30,938 nucleotides of DNA from an archaeon (GCA_016550425.1 JABXGS010000192.1:1-30938), one strand, 5' to 3'; shown: positions 1-8,604, counted from the stretch's first letter. The notes: generated by a model from the letters alone, not told the origin. Numbers and translations: made by a program.

Positions 1-404
1 ACGCCTGGGGGGGCTGGGGCTGGAACCGATCCATTTAATGTAATTGTCGTTTCCCATGTACTGTTTGATATCACGACGATGTTGCTGAAGATGGTGACTG
101 AGAAGTTGTAAAACGCTTGGATATTCGGGCCACTTGGGATTAGATGTGAGACACGGATTGACAAATTCGTAACTTGATGCCAGTTCATTGTATAGTTGCT
201 TTCTGCTAATGATAGAGTTGTCCAGTAAGCAATATCTGCCGCGGTCTGATTATGGAGTTGGCCTATGAATCCGTAGTCATAACTTGTCTGTTCGTTACTG
301 GTGGGTGTATACGCCGTCGTCGGAGATATTTGGAGGGCGTGTATATTCAATCCACTGGCTAATATGAAAAGAATAATTGTGGCACTTACTCCATGGCGTG
401 TCAT
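1..404 (-). CDS. Secreted or surface protein, N-terminal part (cut by window edge)
   Basis: An open frame runs from ATG at 404 off the left edge (134 full codons) and is not closed. The first 24 or so residues form a signal peptide (MTRHGVSATIILFILASG, then a small-residue region), so the product is exported. The mature part has several N-x-S/T sites (NQT, NYT, NLS, NFS, NST), common in archaeal surface proteins. The visible part ends in a Pro/Ala-rich stretch (VPAPAPP), similar in feel to the proline run before the membrane anchor of the protein at 28492-30324, so a C-terminal anchor just outside the window is possible but unseen. A GAGG motif lies about 14 bases before the ATG and a TATA-like TTTAAAAG at 443-450. 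Family not recognised; the reading frame itself is well supported by the signal peptide. Confidence 0.7.
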   Translation of the reverse strand, partial: MTRHGVSATIILFILASGLNIHALQISPTTAYTPTSNEQTSYDYGFIGQLHNQTAADIAYWTTLSLAESNYTMNWHQVTNLSIRVSHLIPSGPNIQAFYNFSVTIFSNIVVISNSTWETTITLNGSVPAPAPPG

Positions 405-472
405 TTGTACACAGAATCCTCATAAGGCGTTTTAGAATGTGACTTTTAAATTCCATCAATTTCTGATTGTGT

Positions 473-1564
473 TTATTTCTTTTTCAATTCCTCTTTGAAA
501 TAGGTCATTATATGCGAATAGATAACATCTACAGGGTTTTCCATCTGTTTCATTAGTTTTTGTGCTCGTTTACGGTGTTCTGCTTCGTATTTGGTGAGAT
601 TATGGAGAATCTCGATAGCTTTCTTGGCTGTGGCGTCGGGATTGGTTAGCCGGTATAATAGTTGTTTCTTCGCAAGGAATTGGTCCGTGATTAAATGATC
701 TCCAGGAAAACAAGAAATAACAGGGACACCAAGTAGGCTGGCTTCCTGATTCATTGTACCTCCTGCGCCGACTACTAATTGAGCTGACGCGATAAGGCTT
801 GTAGCATCGACAATTCCCTCTGGAAGAATTATGCTGTCTCCAAAAAGGTTTAGCATTGCTTGTCGTTGCTCTGAGTATCGGCACAAAACAACCACGTGAA
901 GTTCAGGATATTGTTCTTGGATTGCTTTGATTACTGGAATTGTAACTAGACTTAATTCGTTTATCCGTCCCTCCAAGTAGGATGCCTGAACTTCTTCTAA
1001 ACGAACGACCACAAACTTTGAGTTAACATCTAATCCAAAATCAGATAGAGCCTTGGGGTTTGGAATGAAATCTTGTAACCAGGCTACAGGGTCGAGACCG
1101 TGATAAGGAATGATCTTCTGTTGAGAAAAATTCGATTTGACCCAAGCCTCTTCCATTATCCAAGGAGTGAAGAGTTTAATTGCGTAGGGAATGGTGAGTT
1201 GGGCAACGAATCGAGAATGGGGGGAATCATTGGCTGTGAAGAAAGGAATGCCTAATCCATAAGCTACTCGTGCACCTTCGGGAGATGCGAAGCTGAATGC
1301 TAAATCGGGCTTGACTGAATTGATATATTTTGCCAACGCAACGACGCGTTCACCACTGGCTCGGAGTTTTTCATAACGATCTGCACCGCCATGCTTTCCT
1401 ATAATCTGAGCCTTTATCCCTAAAAGATCCAGTTTTTCTGTGACTTGGGAATATTCACGCGAGGTATAGACTACTTCAAATTTTGCAGCTTCAAATCGTT
1501 CACCGATTTCATTACAAAAAAGTGCTTGTTTGGGTGTTAAAGGATCAAACCAGATTCGCGTCAC
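473..1564 (-). CDS. DUF354 family glycosyltransferase-like protein
   Basis: This 363-residue protein matches the archaeal DUF354 family, which has a GT-B (MurG/WecB-like) fold. Visible features are the N-terminal strand and loop IWFDPLTPKQALF, the TSREYSQVTEKLDLLG segment after it, and the C-terminal nucleotide-sugar site VVGAGGTMNQEASLLGVP. The substrate is unknown; a role in cell-surface or nucleotide-sugar chemistry is inference. The start is taken as GTG at 1564 because family members begin at this point and GGGAG lies 12 bases upstream. The frame stays open for another 67 codons upstream, but those run through the tnpB 3' end and do not look like this family. The stop of tnpB is only 64 bases upstream on the same strand, so the insertion sequence sits where the native promoter would be expected. 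Confidence 0.8.
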   Translation of the reverse strand: MTRIWFDPLTPKQALFCNEIGERFEAAKFEVVYTSREYSQVTEKLDLLGIKAQIIGKHGGADRYEKLRASGERVVALAKYINSVKPDLAFSFASPEGARVAYGLGIPFFTANDSPHSRFVAQLTIPYAIKLFTPWIMEEAWVKSNFSQQKIIPYHGLDPVAWLQDFIPNPKALSDFGLDVNSKFVVVRLEEVQASYLEGRINELSLVTIPVIKAIQEQYPELHVVVLCRYSEQRQAMLNLFGDSIILPEGIVDATSLIASAQLVVGAGGTMNQEASLLGVPVISCFPGDHLITDQFLAKKQLLYRLTNPDATAKKAIEILHNLTKYEAEHRKRAQKLMKQMENPVDVIYSHIMTYFKEELKKK

Positions 1565-1619
1565 AGTTCTTCGCTCCCACGCATCATTTGTTCTCTTATG
1601 CAACCGTTCTCCGAAACCT

Positions 1620-3000
1620 ACAAAAATCTTATGTGATTTTCTGTTCGGTTCCTGCCTCATCGACGGGCACCGATCCCAAATGGGACCTGTCACCTCCCGC
1701 CTCAGGCCAGGCGTTTCGGGTCTCCGCGGAACTCGCGGCGACCAGCACCAAATTATAACTGGCATTCACGTCCCGATCCACCGTCAACCCGCAGCGCTCA
1801 CAGCGAAAGACGCGCTCTGACAACGCTAACGCCTCCTTGAGGTGGCCACAGCCCGAACAAGTCTTGGAGGAGGGGAAAAACCGGGGAGCTACCACCAGCT
1901 CAGACCCATACCACAACGTCTTGTATTCGAGTTGGCGTCGAAACTCACCCCAACTCGCATCCGATACGGCTTGGGCGAGGTAGGGGTGCTTCCGCATGCC
2001 CGCTACATGGAGGTCTTCTAAGACGATGACTGACTTGGTTTTCGCCAGCCACGTTGTCGTCTTGTGCAGGACGTCTCGACGGATATTAGCCAGGCGCTTA
2101 TGTAGCTTCTGGAGTCGACGTCGAGTCTTCGCCCAATTCCGACTTTTCCGCCGCTTCCGAGAAAGGCTTCGTTGCACGCGTTGGAGTTTCCGCTCATAGC
2201 GTTGTGAGGTCTGGGGATTGGCAACTGTGGTGCCATCTGACATCGTGGCCAATCGATGGAGGCCTACATCCACGCCAACTACCGGGCCCTCATTGTTGGG
2301 AACTGTGATTTCTTCGTGGACTTGAAGGGCGACGTACCAGCGACCTGCCTGTTCTGACACCGTGGCCGAAAGAATATGGACGCGATCCGATTCGGCGGGC
2401 AGGTAGTCGTGTTCCTTCAGCCGGAGGCAGCCTAATCGGGGGAGTTGGATGCTATCTACGAAGACATGGATAGCCCCCGTTAACCGGAAGGACCCGCTTC
2501 CCTGTTTCCGGGATTTGAACTGGGGGAACCCCCCAGGTTTTCCTTTCTTCTGTCGGCGAAAGAAGTGGGTGAAGGCCCGGTCCAGGTGTCGCAGGGCCTC
2601 TTGGGGCGCACACTTGGACACCTCGTACATCCATGGAAAGTCCCTCTGTTTGAGCTGGTTGAGTTCCCGGTGTAACTCCATGGCACACAGTGACCGCCCG
2701 GTGCGGTGGTATTCTTCGAGTTTGCGGTGCAGTCCCCAGTTGTAGGCGAAGCGAGCACAACCGGCGTGTTGGCGACATCGCGTACGCTGGCGGTTGTTGA
2801 GCTGGAGTTCGGTTTTGTAGCCGCGGAGGATAAGCATTCAGCACACCTTCAACTGCGCCTTTTGGGGGATGGAGCATTACTTCGGGGTTTGGATGGTGGC
2901 CTCTTTTAAGGCTGGGCGGCTCCCGTGGAAAAGTGAACATTTGGAAGCGCTTAGTGATTTTTCAGGCTTGTGTTATGCGGTTTAGGTCGGATCCGTGCTG
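1620..3000 (-). mobile_element. IS200/IS605-group element carrying only tnpB (IS1341-type), ends approximate
   Basis: The element is defined by its single intact tnpB and by a G+C-rich composition that falls abruptly to AT-rich sequence near 3000 and below about 1620. No tnpA (Y1 transposase) lies in the window, so any movement would need a transposase from elsewhere. The right end should lie just after the tnpB stop (1629). Two short stem-loops occur there in tnpB-strand sense: TCCCA-TT-TGGGA near 1677-1688, and CGGTGCC pairing with GGCA/ACCG near 1646-1672. They are candidates for the 3' part of an omega RNA. Exact ends and target motif cannot be fixed by eye. Confidence 0.65.
1629..2837 (-). 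CDS. tnpB: RNA-guided endonuclease TnpB, intact
   Basis: A 402-residue TnpB, full length for the family. It has the N-terminal helical domain (about 1-180, including the NWGLHRKLEEYHRTG segment), then a RuvC-like nuclease with all three acidic positions: D190 in GVDVGLHRLATMSDG, E274 in VIVLEDLHVAGM and D354 in LTVDRDVNAS. A zinc ribbon lies between motifs II and III (C327, C330, C346, C349). In characterised relatives this protein uses an RNA from the element's right end to cut DNA at a matching target, which helps the element persist. The ATG at 2837 begins the typical lead MLILRGYKTELQLNNRQ. Nothing suggests decay. It is co-directional with the DUF354 gene at 473-1564, which might be transcribed by read-through. 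Confidence 0.93.
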   Translation of the reverse strand: MLILRGYKTELQLNNRQRTRCRQHAGCARFAYNWGLHRKLEEYHRTGRSLCAMELHRELNQLKQRDFPWMYEVSKCAPQEALRHLDRAFTHFFRRQKKGKPGGFPQFKSRKQGSGSFRLTGAIHVFVDSIQLPRLGCLRLKEHDYLPAESDRVHILSATVSEQAGRWYVALQVHEEITVPNNEGPVVGVDVGLHRLATMSDGTTVANPQTSQRYERKLQRVQRSLSRKRRKSRNWAKTRRRLQKLHKRLANIRRDVLHKTTTWLAKTKSVIVLEDLHVAGMRKHPYLAQAVSDASWGEFRRQLEYKTLWYGSELVVAPRFFPSSKTCSGCGHLKEALALSERVFRCERCGLTVDRDVNASYNLVLVAASSAETRNAWPEAGGDRSHLGSVPVDEAGTEQKIT

Positions 3001-3152
3001 GCTTTTTTAGATTCGTATTATATATTAACAGATTTTCCCAGATTTTCTCACACCTAAATAACCCTCCCCTCTTCTTTTATTTGATGGTTGTGCCTTTCAT
3101 CATCTATTTGTATAGATTCTATCCTAACATGAACTAATGATGGGGGCTCATC
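2838..3152. other. Non-coding left flank of the IS and promoter region of the TPR-like gene
   Basis: About 2838-3000 belongs to the upstream part of the tnpB element (G+C-rich, no convincing gene; the reading frame through it is a shadow). From about 3000 the composition turns AT-rich. It holds TTATATATTAAC at about 3016-3028, readable as a TATA element in either direction, and TTTGTATAGA at 3108-3117, which is well placed (about 40 bases) for the plus-strand gene at 3153. GATGGGGGC just before that ATG may be its ribosome-binding site. Confidence 0.5.
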
Positions 3153-3725
3153 ATGAACGATGAAGAACAACTTCGCCGATCGATTGAGGAACACTTGGAA
3201 ACTGCAGAAGAATTAATCCAACAAGGGCAACGACAACAAGCCTTCTTGGAATTTGAAAAAGCTGCTACTCAACTTGAAAGTGCAGAAAAATACGCGCAAC
3301 TCGAACAACTCTGGGGGCATGCGGCCACTGGCTTTACTGCTGCACAGGCACCACTACAAGCAGGATACAGTTACTCGCGATTAGCGAGTCTCGAAATGAA
3401 AGCGAGACGTCAACAAGAAGCTCGTGACTCCTTTTTGGCTGCCGCCAACTCCTTTTTTGCCGTTCGTGAAAAAAATCAAGAAGTCTGGTTGTCGATTACT
3501 CAAGCCGTTGAAAAGGCCATAGATTTGTCCATCACTCTTGGGGAGATTTCCATGGCAATTGAGCTACTTTTTAAAAATGCAACTATCCATCAACGCGAAA
3601 CCGGATTTATACTCGATGCCATTAATAGTCTTGAACAAGCTCAACACCTCCTAGAGAAAGAACCCAATCATCCTCTCACTGCAGAAATTGCAGAAAAACT
3701 CCAAGAGCTTATTGATTATCAATGA
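3153..3725 (+). CDS. Small all-helical TPR/SNAP-like repeat protein
   Basis: A soluble 190-residue protein that is almost wholly predicted helix. Alanine- and glutamate-rich helix pairs repeat about every 35-40 residues, for example EFEKAATQLESAEKYAQLEQ, then AATGFTAAQAPLQAGYSYSR, then DSFLAAANSFFAVREKNQEV. The spacing and the A-x-x-F/Y pattern resemble TPR/SNAP-type solenoids that act as protein-binding scaffolds. There are no cysteines, no signal peptide and no membrane helix. It stands alone: the neighbours on both sides are on the other strand, and a TATA-like box lies about 40 bases upstream. Relation to eukaryotic alpha-SNAP is only a visual resemblance; a generic TPR protein is equally possible. 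The coding call is firm and the fold call moderate. Confidence 0.75.
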   Translation: MNDEEQLRRSIEEHLETAEELIQQGQRQQAFLEFEKAATQLESAEKYAQLEQLWGHAATGFTAAQAPLQAGYSYSRLASLEMKARRQQEARDSFLAAANSFFAVREKNQEVWLSITQAVEKAIDLSITLGEISMAIELLFKNATIHQRETGFILDAINSLEQAQHLLEKEPNHPLTAEIAEKLQELIDYQ

Positions 3726-4011
3726 TGCTACTCTAAAACGTGTCATTATGGCACTTGTTGGGAAGGCCTAGATTAAATGATACTTTACCAAAAATAGGGT
3801 GACTTCATCAATTGATGCTATTATATGGGAAACCGAATTTTTAAAGACGCTGAAAATGTTTTTATGAAGTGGACCCTGAAGTGACCTCGTCTCATTGTTG
3901 GCATTAGAGGTGGAAGTCGGATAGCAAATGCTGATATGGCAAAAGACCATAACTAATGAACCAAACCATGCAACAAAGAAGATTCATCCATTTTTGGTTC
4001 ACCTTTTTTCA
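3726..4011. other. Gene-free AT-rich spacer between convergent genes
   Basis: No convincing reading frame was found on either strand; the longest frames are short and unlike their neighbours in composition. It lies between the 3' ends of the plus-strand TPR-like gene and the minus-strand solute-binding protein gene. The terminator of the latter is at its right edge. Confidence 0.5.
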
Positions 4012-4044
4012 AAAAAAGAGGAGTGGTAGGGTTCTCACCCTACC
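4012..4044 (-). terminator. Stem-loop plus T-run after the solute-binding protein gene
   Basis: A perfect 8-bp inverted repeat, GGTAGGGT (4025-4032) and ACCCTACC (4037-4044), has a 4-base loop. Read on the minus strand it begins about 12 bases after the stop at 4057 and is followed by ACTCCTCTTTTTTT. This has the form of an intrinsic terminator; in archaea the T-run alone may do most of the work. Confidence 0.75.
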
Positions 4045-4056
4045 TTTCTTTATTAG

Positions 4057-5967
4057 CTATTTGCCTCTGCTGCGGAAGAAGTAGACACCGGCAATGATTA
4101 TGATTACCACCACTGCGATGCCAATTCCAACATAGAGGATTAGATTACCACCTAGTCCACATGGGGTTCGATCAGGATGTGTAATCCCGAAATGCCAGTT
4201 TTCGTTGCGATCAAGTACTATATACTGACCTGGAATCCGAGAATTCCACTTGTAAGGACCAGATCCGGTCATCTCTTCGACAGTGCTGGGTACCCAATTA
4301 GTGAAGTTGAAGTGGGGCTCCCAGATGTGCTTAGGCAGGATGTAATTATTAGTCGCACGGGAGAACTCGAAATAGCCCTTTACATTGGTGTAAATCTCAA
4401 CCATATAGTCATCTGGTGTTTCTATACGATATATGTTCTCAACATATTCGCCTTCCTCATATGGACTATATTGCCAAATTGTTTCAAAGCTGTACGCTAC
4501 GTCTTCTGAGGTGAGTGGTGTACCATCATGCCAAGTGATGTTCTCATAGAGGTAAAAGGTGAACTTTTGTCCGTCTAGGATATCACCCGAAGCAGTGGTT
4601 TCTTCAATGGTCCAATTCCAAGCAATCAATGGTGATTTGTCCCAGGTATCCGGGTCAATCTCCCAAAGGCTATCGTATATCATGTCACAGACTTGATCAG
4701 TATATCCTGAATCGCTCATAAGTATATTAGTGGTATCCATTCCTTCTGAGAGCACGCTAAGATATTCTGTTGGGTAGCAGCCAAATGGGCCACCTGCAGC
4801 TTCGTTCAAACGTATACTCACATGAGTCCAGGGGTTGTTACCCATTCGGTTGAGGCCACGCACATTGACATAACCCGTCCATCGATCAGTACGATAACCG
4901 TTAATATAGACATCGTTGTAACATGTAACCATAGGCATATCACGGAGCAGAATCTCTGAACAATTCCAAGCCCACTCTCGTGCCTCCAAATATGTGGAGG
5001 CATTCATCATTGCTTCGACATTATAATCATATTCCGAGTTGTTATATCGGTAGAAGAAAAGGTTCGTTCCAGATTCACTCTGGAAATAGTCATAGAGTAG
5101 ATCTGGTTCTCCTGGTGGATCAATGTTCCAACTGAAGCAACCAAGATTGAATTCACCACTTTCTAAAGCATCGATTAAGGCATCAAAGTTTACTTCAATC
5201 ATTGAACCTCGTAGACCGCAAAGAGCCATGCCTGAAACCATGTGTAGTACTGCTTGAATTGCTGGGTCATAGCCTGCGGATGCCATTAACTCAATATGAC
5301 AGCCAGGATTTGCAGGGTTATAAGTTGCGCCACCGTCATCGATATCAACGCCTGCATCCCAAACACTGTTGTTGTTGGTGTCGAATTCACGCCAGCCATC
5401 TCCATCCAAATCGCGGAATAAGGCTGCATCAAGTGATGCATTAGCACTGGCAATATCTTGGCTATAGAAGTGGGACGTGATTTGGTCCTCATAGGTCCAC
5501 CGAGTTATTGGAATTGGAATAGCTCCATCCATAGGTTGAGCATATCCGCCGGTGGATGATTCACAAACGGCAAACTTGTCTAACGCATACGCCATCGCAA
5601 CACGATAGCCGGTTACGTTCGTGGGGAATCTTTGGCAATTAAGAGTAAATTGCCGGTAAATGATTCCAAGTTCTGAAGTCACTGAGACACCAGGTGTGGC
5701 TTCAAGATCTGGAACTGAGGTTGAGTAAACACGTTCATCGTAGGCATCGACGATGCCACTTTGTAAAGCGAGGATAGCTTGGGCGTAATCCTCTGATGGA
5801 TAAACAACCCAGGTCCATCGGTCAATATAGCCGCCATGCGGGTCAAATCCTGAAGGGTATGTCCAATTAGCCCGGGCGGTCATAGTAGGTGATAAGTACG
5901 CTAACGAGAGAAAAAGGCCTACTAAGGCAAGAGACGTGATTATAGTCGCTTTTGTCATTTTTCCCAT
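4057..5967 (-). CDS. Membrane-anchored family 5 (peptide-type) solute-binding protein with swapped halves
   Basis: A 636-residue exported protein: signal peptide (ATIITSLALVGLFLSLAYL), a long extracellular part with many N-x-S/T sites, and a C-terminal helix (YVGIGIAVVVIIIIAGVYFF) then RSRGK as anchor. The sequence is family 5 substrate-binding protein, but in the wrong order. Residues about 35-388 correspond to the usual C-terminal half (AQAILALQSGIVDAYD, YRVAMAYALDKFAVCESSTG, GEFNLGCFSWNIDPPGEPDL). Residues about 389-600 correspond to the usual N-terminal half (MIYDSLWEIDPDTW, NITWHDGTPLTSEDVAYSFE, NNYILPKHIWEPHF, SGPYKWNSRIPGQYIVLDRN). No permease or ATPase genes are nearby. The start at 5967 is chosen for the GGAAGG about 10 bases upstream; the frame extends 16 codons further. 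Peptide as ligand is only the family default. Confidence 0.85.
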   Translation of the reverse strand: MGKMTKATIITSLALVGLFLSLAYLSPTMTARANWTYPSGFDPHGGYIDRWTWVVYPSEDYAQAILALQSGIVDAYDERVYSTSVPDLEATPGVSVTSELGIIYRQFTLNCQRFPTNVTGYRVAMAYALDKFAVCESSTGGYAQPMDGAIPIPITRWTYEDQITSHFYSQDIASANASLDAALFRDLDGDGWREFDTNNNSVWDAGVDIDDGGATYNPANPGCHIELMASAGYDPAIQAVLHMVSGMALCGLRGSMIEVNFDALIDALESGEFNLGCFSWNIDPPGEPDLLYDYFQSESGTNLFFYRYNNSEYDYNVEAMMNASTYLEAREWAWNCSEILLRDMPMVTCYNDVYINGYRTDRWTGYVNVRGLNRMGNNPWTHVSIRLNEAAGGPFGCYPTEYLSVLSEGMDTTNILMSDSGYTDQVCDMIYDSLWEIDPDTWDKSPLIAWNWTIEETTASGDILDGQKFTFYLYENITWHDGTPLTSEDVAYSFETIWQYSPYEEGEYVENIYRIETPDDYMVEIYTNVKGYFEFSRATNNYILPKHIWEPHFNFTNWVPSTVEEMTGSGPYKWNSRIPGQYIVLDRNENWHFGITHPDRTPCGLGGNLILYVGIGIAVVVIIIIAGVYFFRSRGK

Positions 5968-6394
5968 TTTGTTTTTCCTTCCATTCTGTTGAGCTAGGTT
6001 GGTTGAACCTAGCAATAAACGAATCGCATAACTATTGAAAACACTCGCAAAAAATGCGACATCTTTCTCAAAGATTACGAATTCTATCGCAAAATATAAG
6101 AACCATCATTTAAATAAACATCTAAACCGGCTAGCGCAAAAAATAACCGTTGCACGACTGAAAAGTGCAAAAAAAGAGACTGAGGATGCAATATTTATGA
6201 ACTGAGGTCTTATGCTTCGTTTTCTTTGGCTTCTATCTCGTTGAGTTCTTCACTGAGAGTAGATGGAGTTGGTCGTTGACGTTTCAGTAATCGTGTAGAA
6301 AGTTCCAGAACTGCTAATCATTGTTGATGGTGGAATTTGGCTAGTGTACCGAAGCCCTACGCAACCAGACTTTCCGTGCCTGGCTATCCACGGA
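5968..6394. other. Intergenic region upstream of the solute-binding protein gene
   Basis: The part next to the gene is AT-rich. CTTATATTTT (minus strand, about 6093-6102) and GTTTATTTAAAT (about 6110-6121) are possible TATA elements for the gene at 5967. A 6-bp inverted repeat TTGCAC/GTGCAA lies at 6150-6170. On the minus strand, up to the TAA at about 6210, there is a 35-codon open frame without a good start (ending LSEELNEIEAKENEA); it could be the tail of a lost gene, but this is weak. No gene is called. Confidence 0.35.
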
Positions 6395-7543
6395 TTAATC
6401 CGGCTGCGCGAGGGCTTGACGGCTCTGCTGCATGGTCCATTCGCGCTCTTCCTCGGTGAGAGCGGGGTGAACAGGAAGGGATAACACTTCCTTAGCGGCT
6501 CTTTCAGAGACAGGCATCAACCCTTCCTTGTACTGAAAGAGTCGACGATAAATGGGAGTAAGATGAAGGGGTACCTCATAATAGATTGCAGCCCCAATCT
6601 TCGAATCAAATAAAATTTTTTGGATGTTATCTCGGTTTCGAGGGGCAGGTATTCGGATGGTGTAAAGATACCAGTTATGGGTTGCCCATGGTGCCTCTGT
6701 GGGTAACCTGATGCCTTCAAGATCTTCAAGATGTTTTGTTAAATAAGTAGCATTTGCTCTACGCTGTTTTAGGAACTCGGGAAGCCGTTTCATCTGGGCT
6801 AGTCCAATGGCGGATTGGAGTTCTGGCATACGATAATTATGGCCCAGTTGTAGATACTCGTAAGGTCGAATTTCTCCATGGGTTCGGATTTGTCGTAAAC
6901 GCTCCGCAAGCGAATCATCATTTGTGGTCAGTATCCCACCTTCACCAGTTGTGATGACTTTGCTAGGATACAGACTAAAACATCCCACATCTCCAAGGGT
7001 ACCAACAGCTCGACCGCGATACTTGGATCCATGCGCCTGACAAGCATCTTCGATTATAGCAATATCGTGATCTTCCGCCATTTCCTTAAGAGGATCCATA
7101 TCTGCAGGGTGTCCATACAAATGCACAGGCATAATGGCTTTCGTACGTGGGGTAATCGCGGCTTTCACCTTTTCTGGATCCAGGGTGTAGGTGTCTGGTG
7201 AGATATCAGCGAATACGACTTTAGCTCCATTCAATAACACCATATTTGTCGTCGCGATAAAGCTAAACGGAGGGGCAATGACTTCGTCGCCTGTTTTCAC
7301 GTCAAAAGCCAATAATGCAGCGTGAAGAGCAGCGGTTCCAGAATTGACAGCAATGGCGTGTTTGGCTCCGACAAACTTCGCAAAGGCCTCTTCGAAGCGA
7401 AGTGTGAAGGAACCTGCTCCCGACTTGTGGGTGAGCATTCCGGATTCCAGTACTTCTGTCACCGCTGCAATCTCTTCTGCACCTAAAATAGGACGATTGG
7501 AAGGAATGAAACGGATTGGCGACCAAGTCGACGGTAGAGGCAA
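6395..7543 (-). CDS. DegT/DnrJ/EryC1/StrS family PLP-dependent sugar aminotransferase
   Basis: A complete 382-residue aminotransferase of the DegT family, which typically transfers an amino group from glutamate to a keto sugar nucleotide for glycan or surface polymer synthesis. The opening FIPSNRPILGAEEIAAV and the SGTAALHAALLA cofactor-phosphate loop (about 68-80) are typical. D166 in IIEDACQAHGSKYRG should contact the pyridine nitrogen, and the Schiff-base lysine is K195 in FSLYPSKVITTGEGG. The GHNYRMPELQSAIG substrate/dimer segment is also present. Length matches the family. The exact sugar substrate cannot be read from sequence and no sugar-nucleotide dehydratase or epimerase lies beside it. 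AT-rich sequence from 7544 to 7653 probably carries its own promoter. The DUF354 gene at 473 is the only other glycan-type gene in the window. Confidence 0.92.
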   Translation of the reverse strand: MPLPSTWSPIRFIPSNRPILGAEEIAAVTEVLESGMLTHKSGAGSFTLRFEEAFAKFVGAKHAIAVNSGTAALHAALLAFDVKTGDEVIAPPFSFIATTNMVLLNGAKVVFADISPDTYTLDPEKVKAAITPRTKAIMPVHLYGHPADMDPLKEMAEDHDIAIIEDACQAHGSKYRGRAVGTLGDVGCFSLYPSKVITTGEGGILTTNDDSLAERLRQIRTHGEIRPYEYLQLGHNYRMPELQSAIGLAQMKRLPEFLKQRRANATYLTKHLEDLEGIRLPTEAPWATHNWYLYTIRIPAPRNRDNIQKILFDSKIGAAIYYEVPLHLTPIYRRLFQYKEGLMPVSERAAKEVLSLPVHPALTEEEREWTMQQSRQALAQPD

Positions 7544-7653
7544 AGTCGGTGGCTCCGTTTTCTTATTGTGTAGTTATCCCATTTAAAATTAACTGTTCTT
7601 CCGTAAATTAGAGTTTAAACGGAATTTTAGTAAATTACTCCGCAATCAATGCA

Positions 7654-8604
7654 CTATAACGAGAGGATAAAAAGCACTAGGCGATGGACCGGCATAAATC
7701 CTAACTCATTATAGAGCTTAAGTGCAGGTTCATTTGTGATATCAAATTCCAATTGTATTTTCGTGACACCGCTCTTCAAGGCACCTTGAATACTATACGC
7801 CATTAGAGCCTGACCAAGCCCTTGTCGACGATACCGCGGACTTACTGCTATTGGTCCCAACATACCACTTTCCTGAATAGGACGAACAACTGTGATTCCT
7901 ACCATCTCTTCTCCTTTCATGAGGACAGTCGTCGCTTCTTCCACAAAAGGTCGGTTACGGTCAAACCAATACTGAAAGGCTTCCTTCCGTTGTTTCATGG
8001 TTAGAGTAAGCCAAAAACGATCCATACTTTGATCAAACATTTCAAAAAAGGGTGCTTCGAGTTCTGCATTAGTGCACTGACCCAATGGACGGAGGTGAAA
8101 TCCCGAAGGAAAAACAGGCTCAACAAGGGATGGTTTTGTCAGGTCACGTTCCAATCGGAGTTCCTCTGTTGCAATATGCATTCCTTGGGATTCATACCAT
8201 TCTTTGTATAATTCAAACACTACTTCGTTCTCAGACGTGATTCCGGTTAATTCTGCTTCAAAGCGTTCGAATTTTTTTTCCTTTGAATAAGTGATTGCTG
8301 TCTTGAGTAGATGAATGCTGATTTCTTTCTGAGTACTTCCAGGTTGAGCTATCGGGTGCCACCTTCCAATGGTGGCGGTTGTTGGTGCAATAGAAAAGAA
8401 GACTAGCCAGCCAATTATTTGACCATCCGCATAAGCAACAATTGGAACACTGTGATCGCGGTTTTTCCACCACGCAATAGCATTTCGTAAGGTATCGATT
8501 GTGGGTGGTTCGGTAATCAGGTTATCTTGTTGTCTAGCTTGGAATGAAAATTGGGTAAGTGTTTCTTCACTTACTTCATCCCAGGAGTGAACGTGTATTT
8601 CCAT
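7654..8604 (-). CDS. GNAT acetyltransferase, probably two GNAT units
   Basis: The C-terminal half (about 165-316) is a clear GNAT domain: strand and loop LGPIAVSPRYRRQGLGQALM carries the acetyl-CoA pyrophosphate loop (RRQGLG), followed by LEFDITNEPALKLYNELGF, the usual last strands. The N-terminal half (about 1-160) has similar architecture (VAYADGQIIGWLVFFSIA, then an ELTGITSENEVVFELYKEWY segment) but lacks a good R/Q-x-x-G-x-G/A loop, so it is probably a degenerate GNAT unit. This double arrangement is common in archaeal and bacterial GNATs. The acceptor substrate (protein amino terminus, small amine or antibiotic) is unknown. The ATG at 8604 is the natural start. A 110-base AT-rich gap separates it from the aminotransferase gene downstream. 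Confidence 0.85.
   Translation of the reverse strand: MEIHVHSWDEVSEETLTQFSFQARQQDNLITEPPTIDTLRNAIAWWKNRDHSVPIVAYADGQIIGWLVFFSIAPTTATIGRWHPIAQPGSTQKEISIHLLKTAITYSKEKKFERFEAELTGITSENEVVFELYKEWYESQGMHIATEELRLERDLTKPSLVEPVFPSGFHLRPLGQCTNAELEAPFFEMFDQSMDRFWLTLTMKQRKEAFQYWFDRNRPFVEEATTVLMKGEEMVGITVVRPIQESGMLGPIAVSPRYRRQGLGQALMAYSIQGALKSGVTKIQLEFDITNEPALKLYNELGFMPVHRLVLFILSL

Noticed and set aside
1565..1765. Upstream extension of the DUF354 frame to 1765
   Set aside because: It runs antiphase through the tnpB 3' end and the element boundary, and the residues do not match the family. A GTG with a ribosome-binding site at 1564 fits better.
2452..2940. 162-codon minus-strand frame over the tnpB start
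   Set aside because: It lies in another frame of intact tnpB, with Pro/Arg-rich composition typical of a shadow.
6205..6316. 35-codon minus-strand open frame ending LSEELNEIEAKENEA
   Set aside because: No good start codon and no recognised family; may be a relic but too weak to call.
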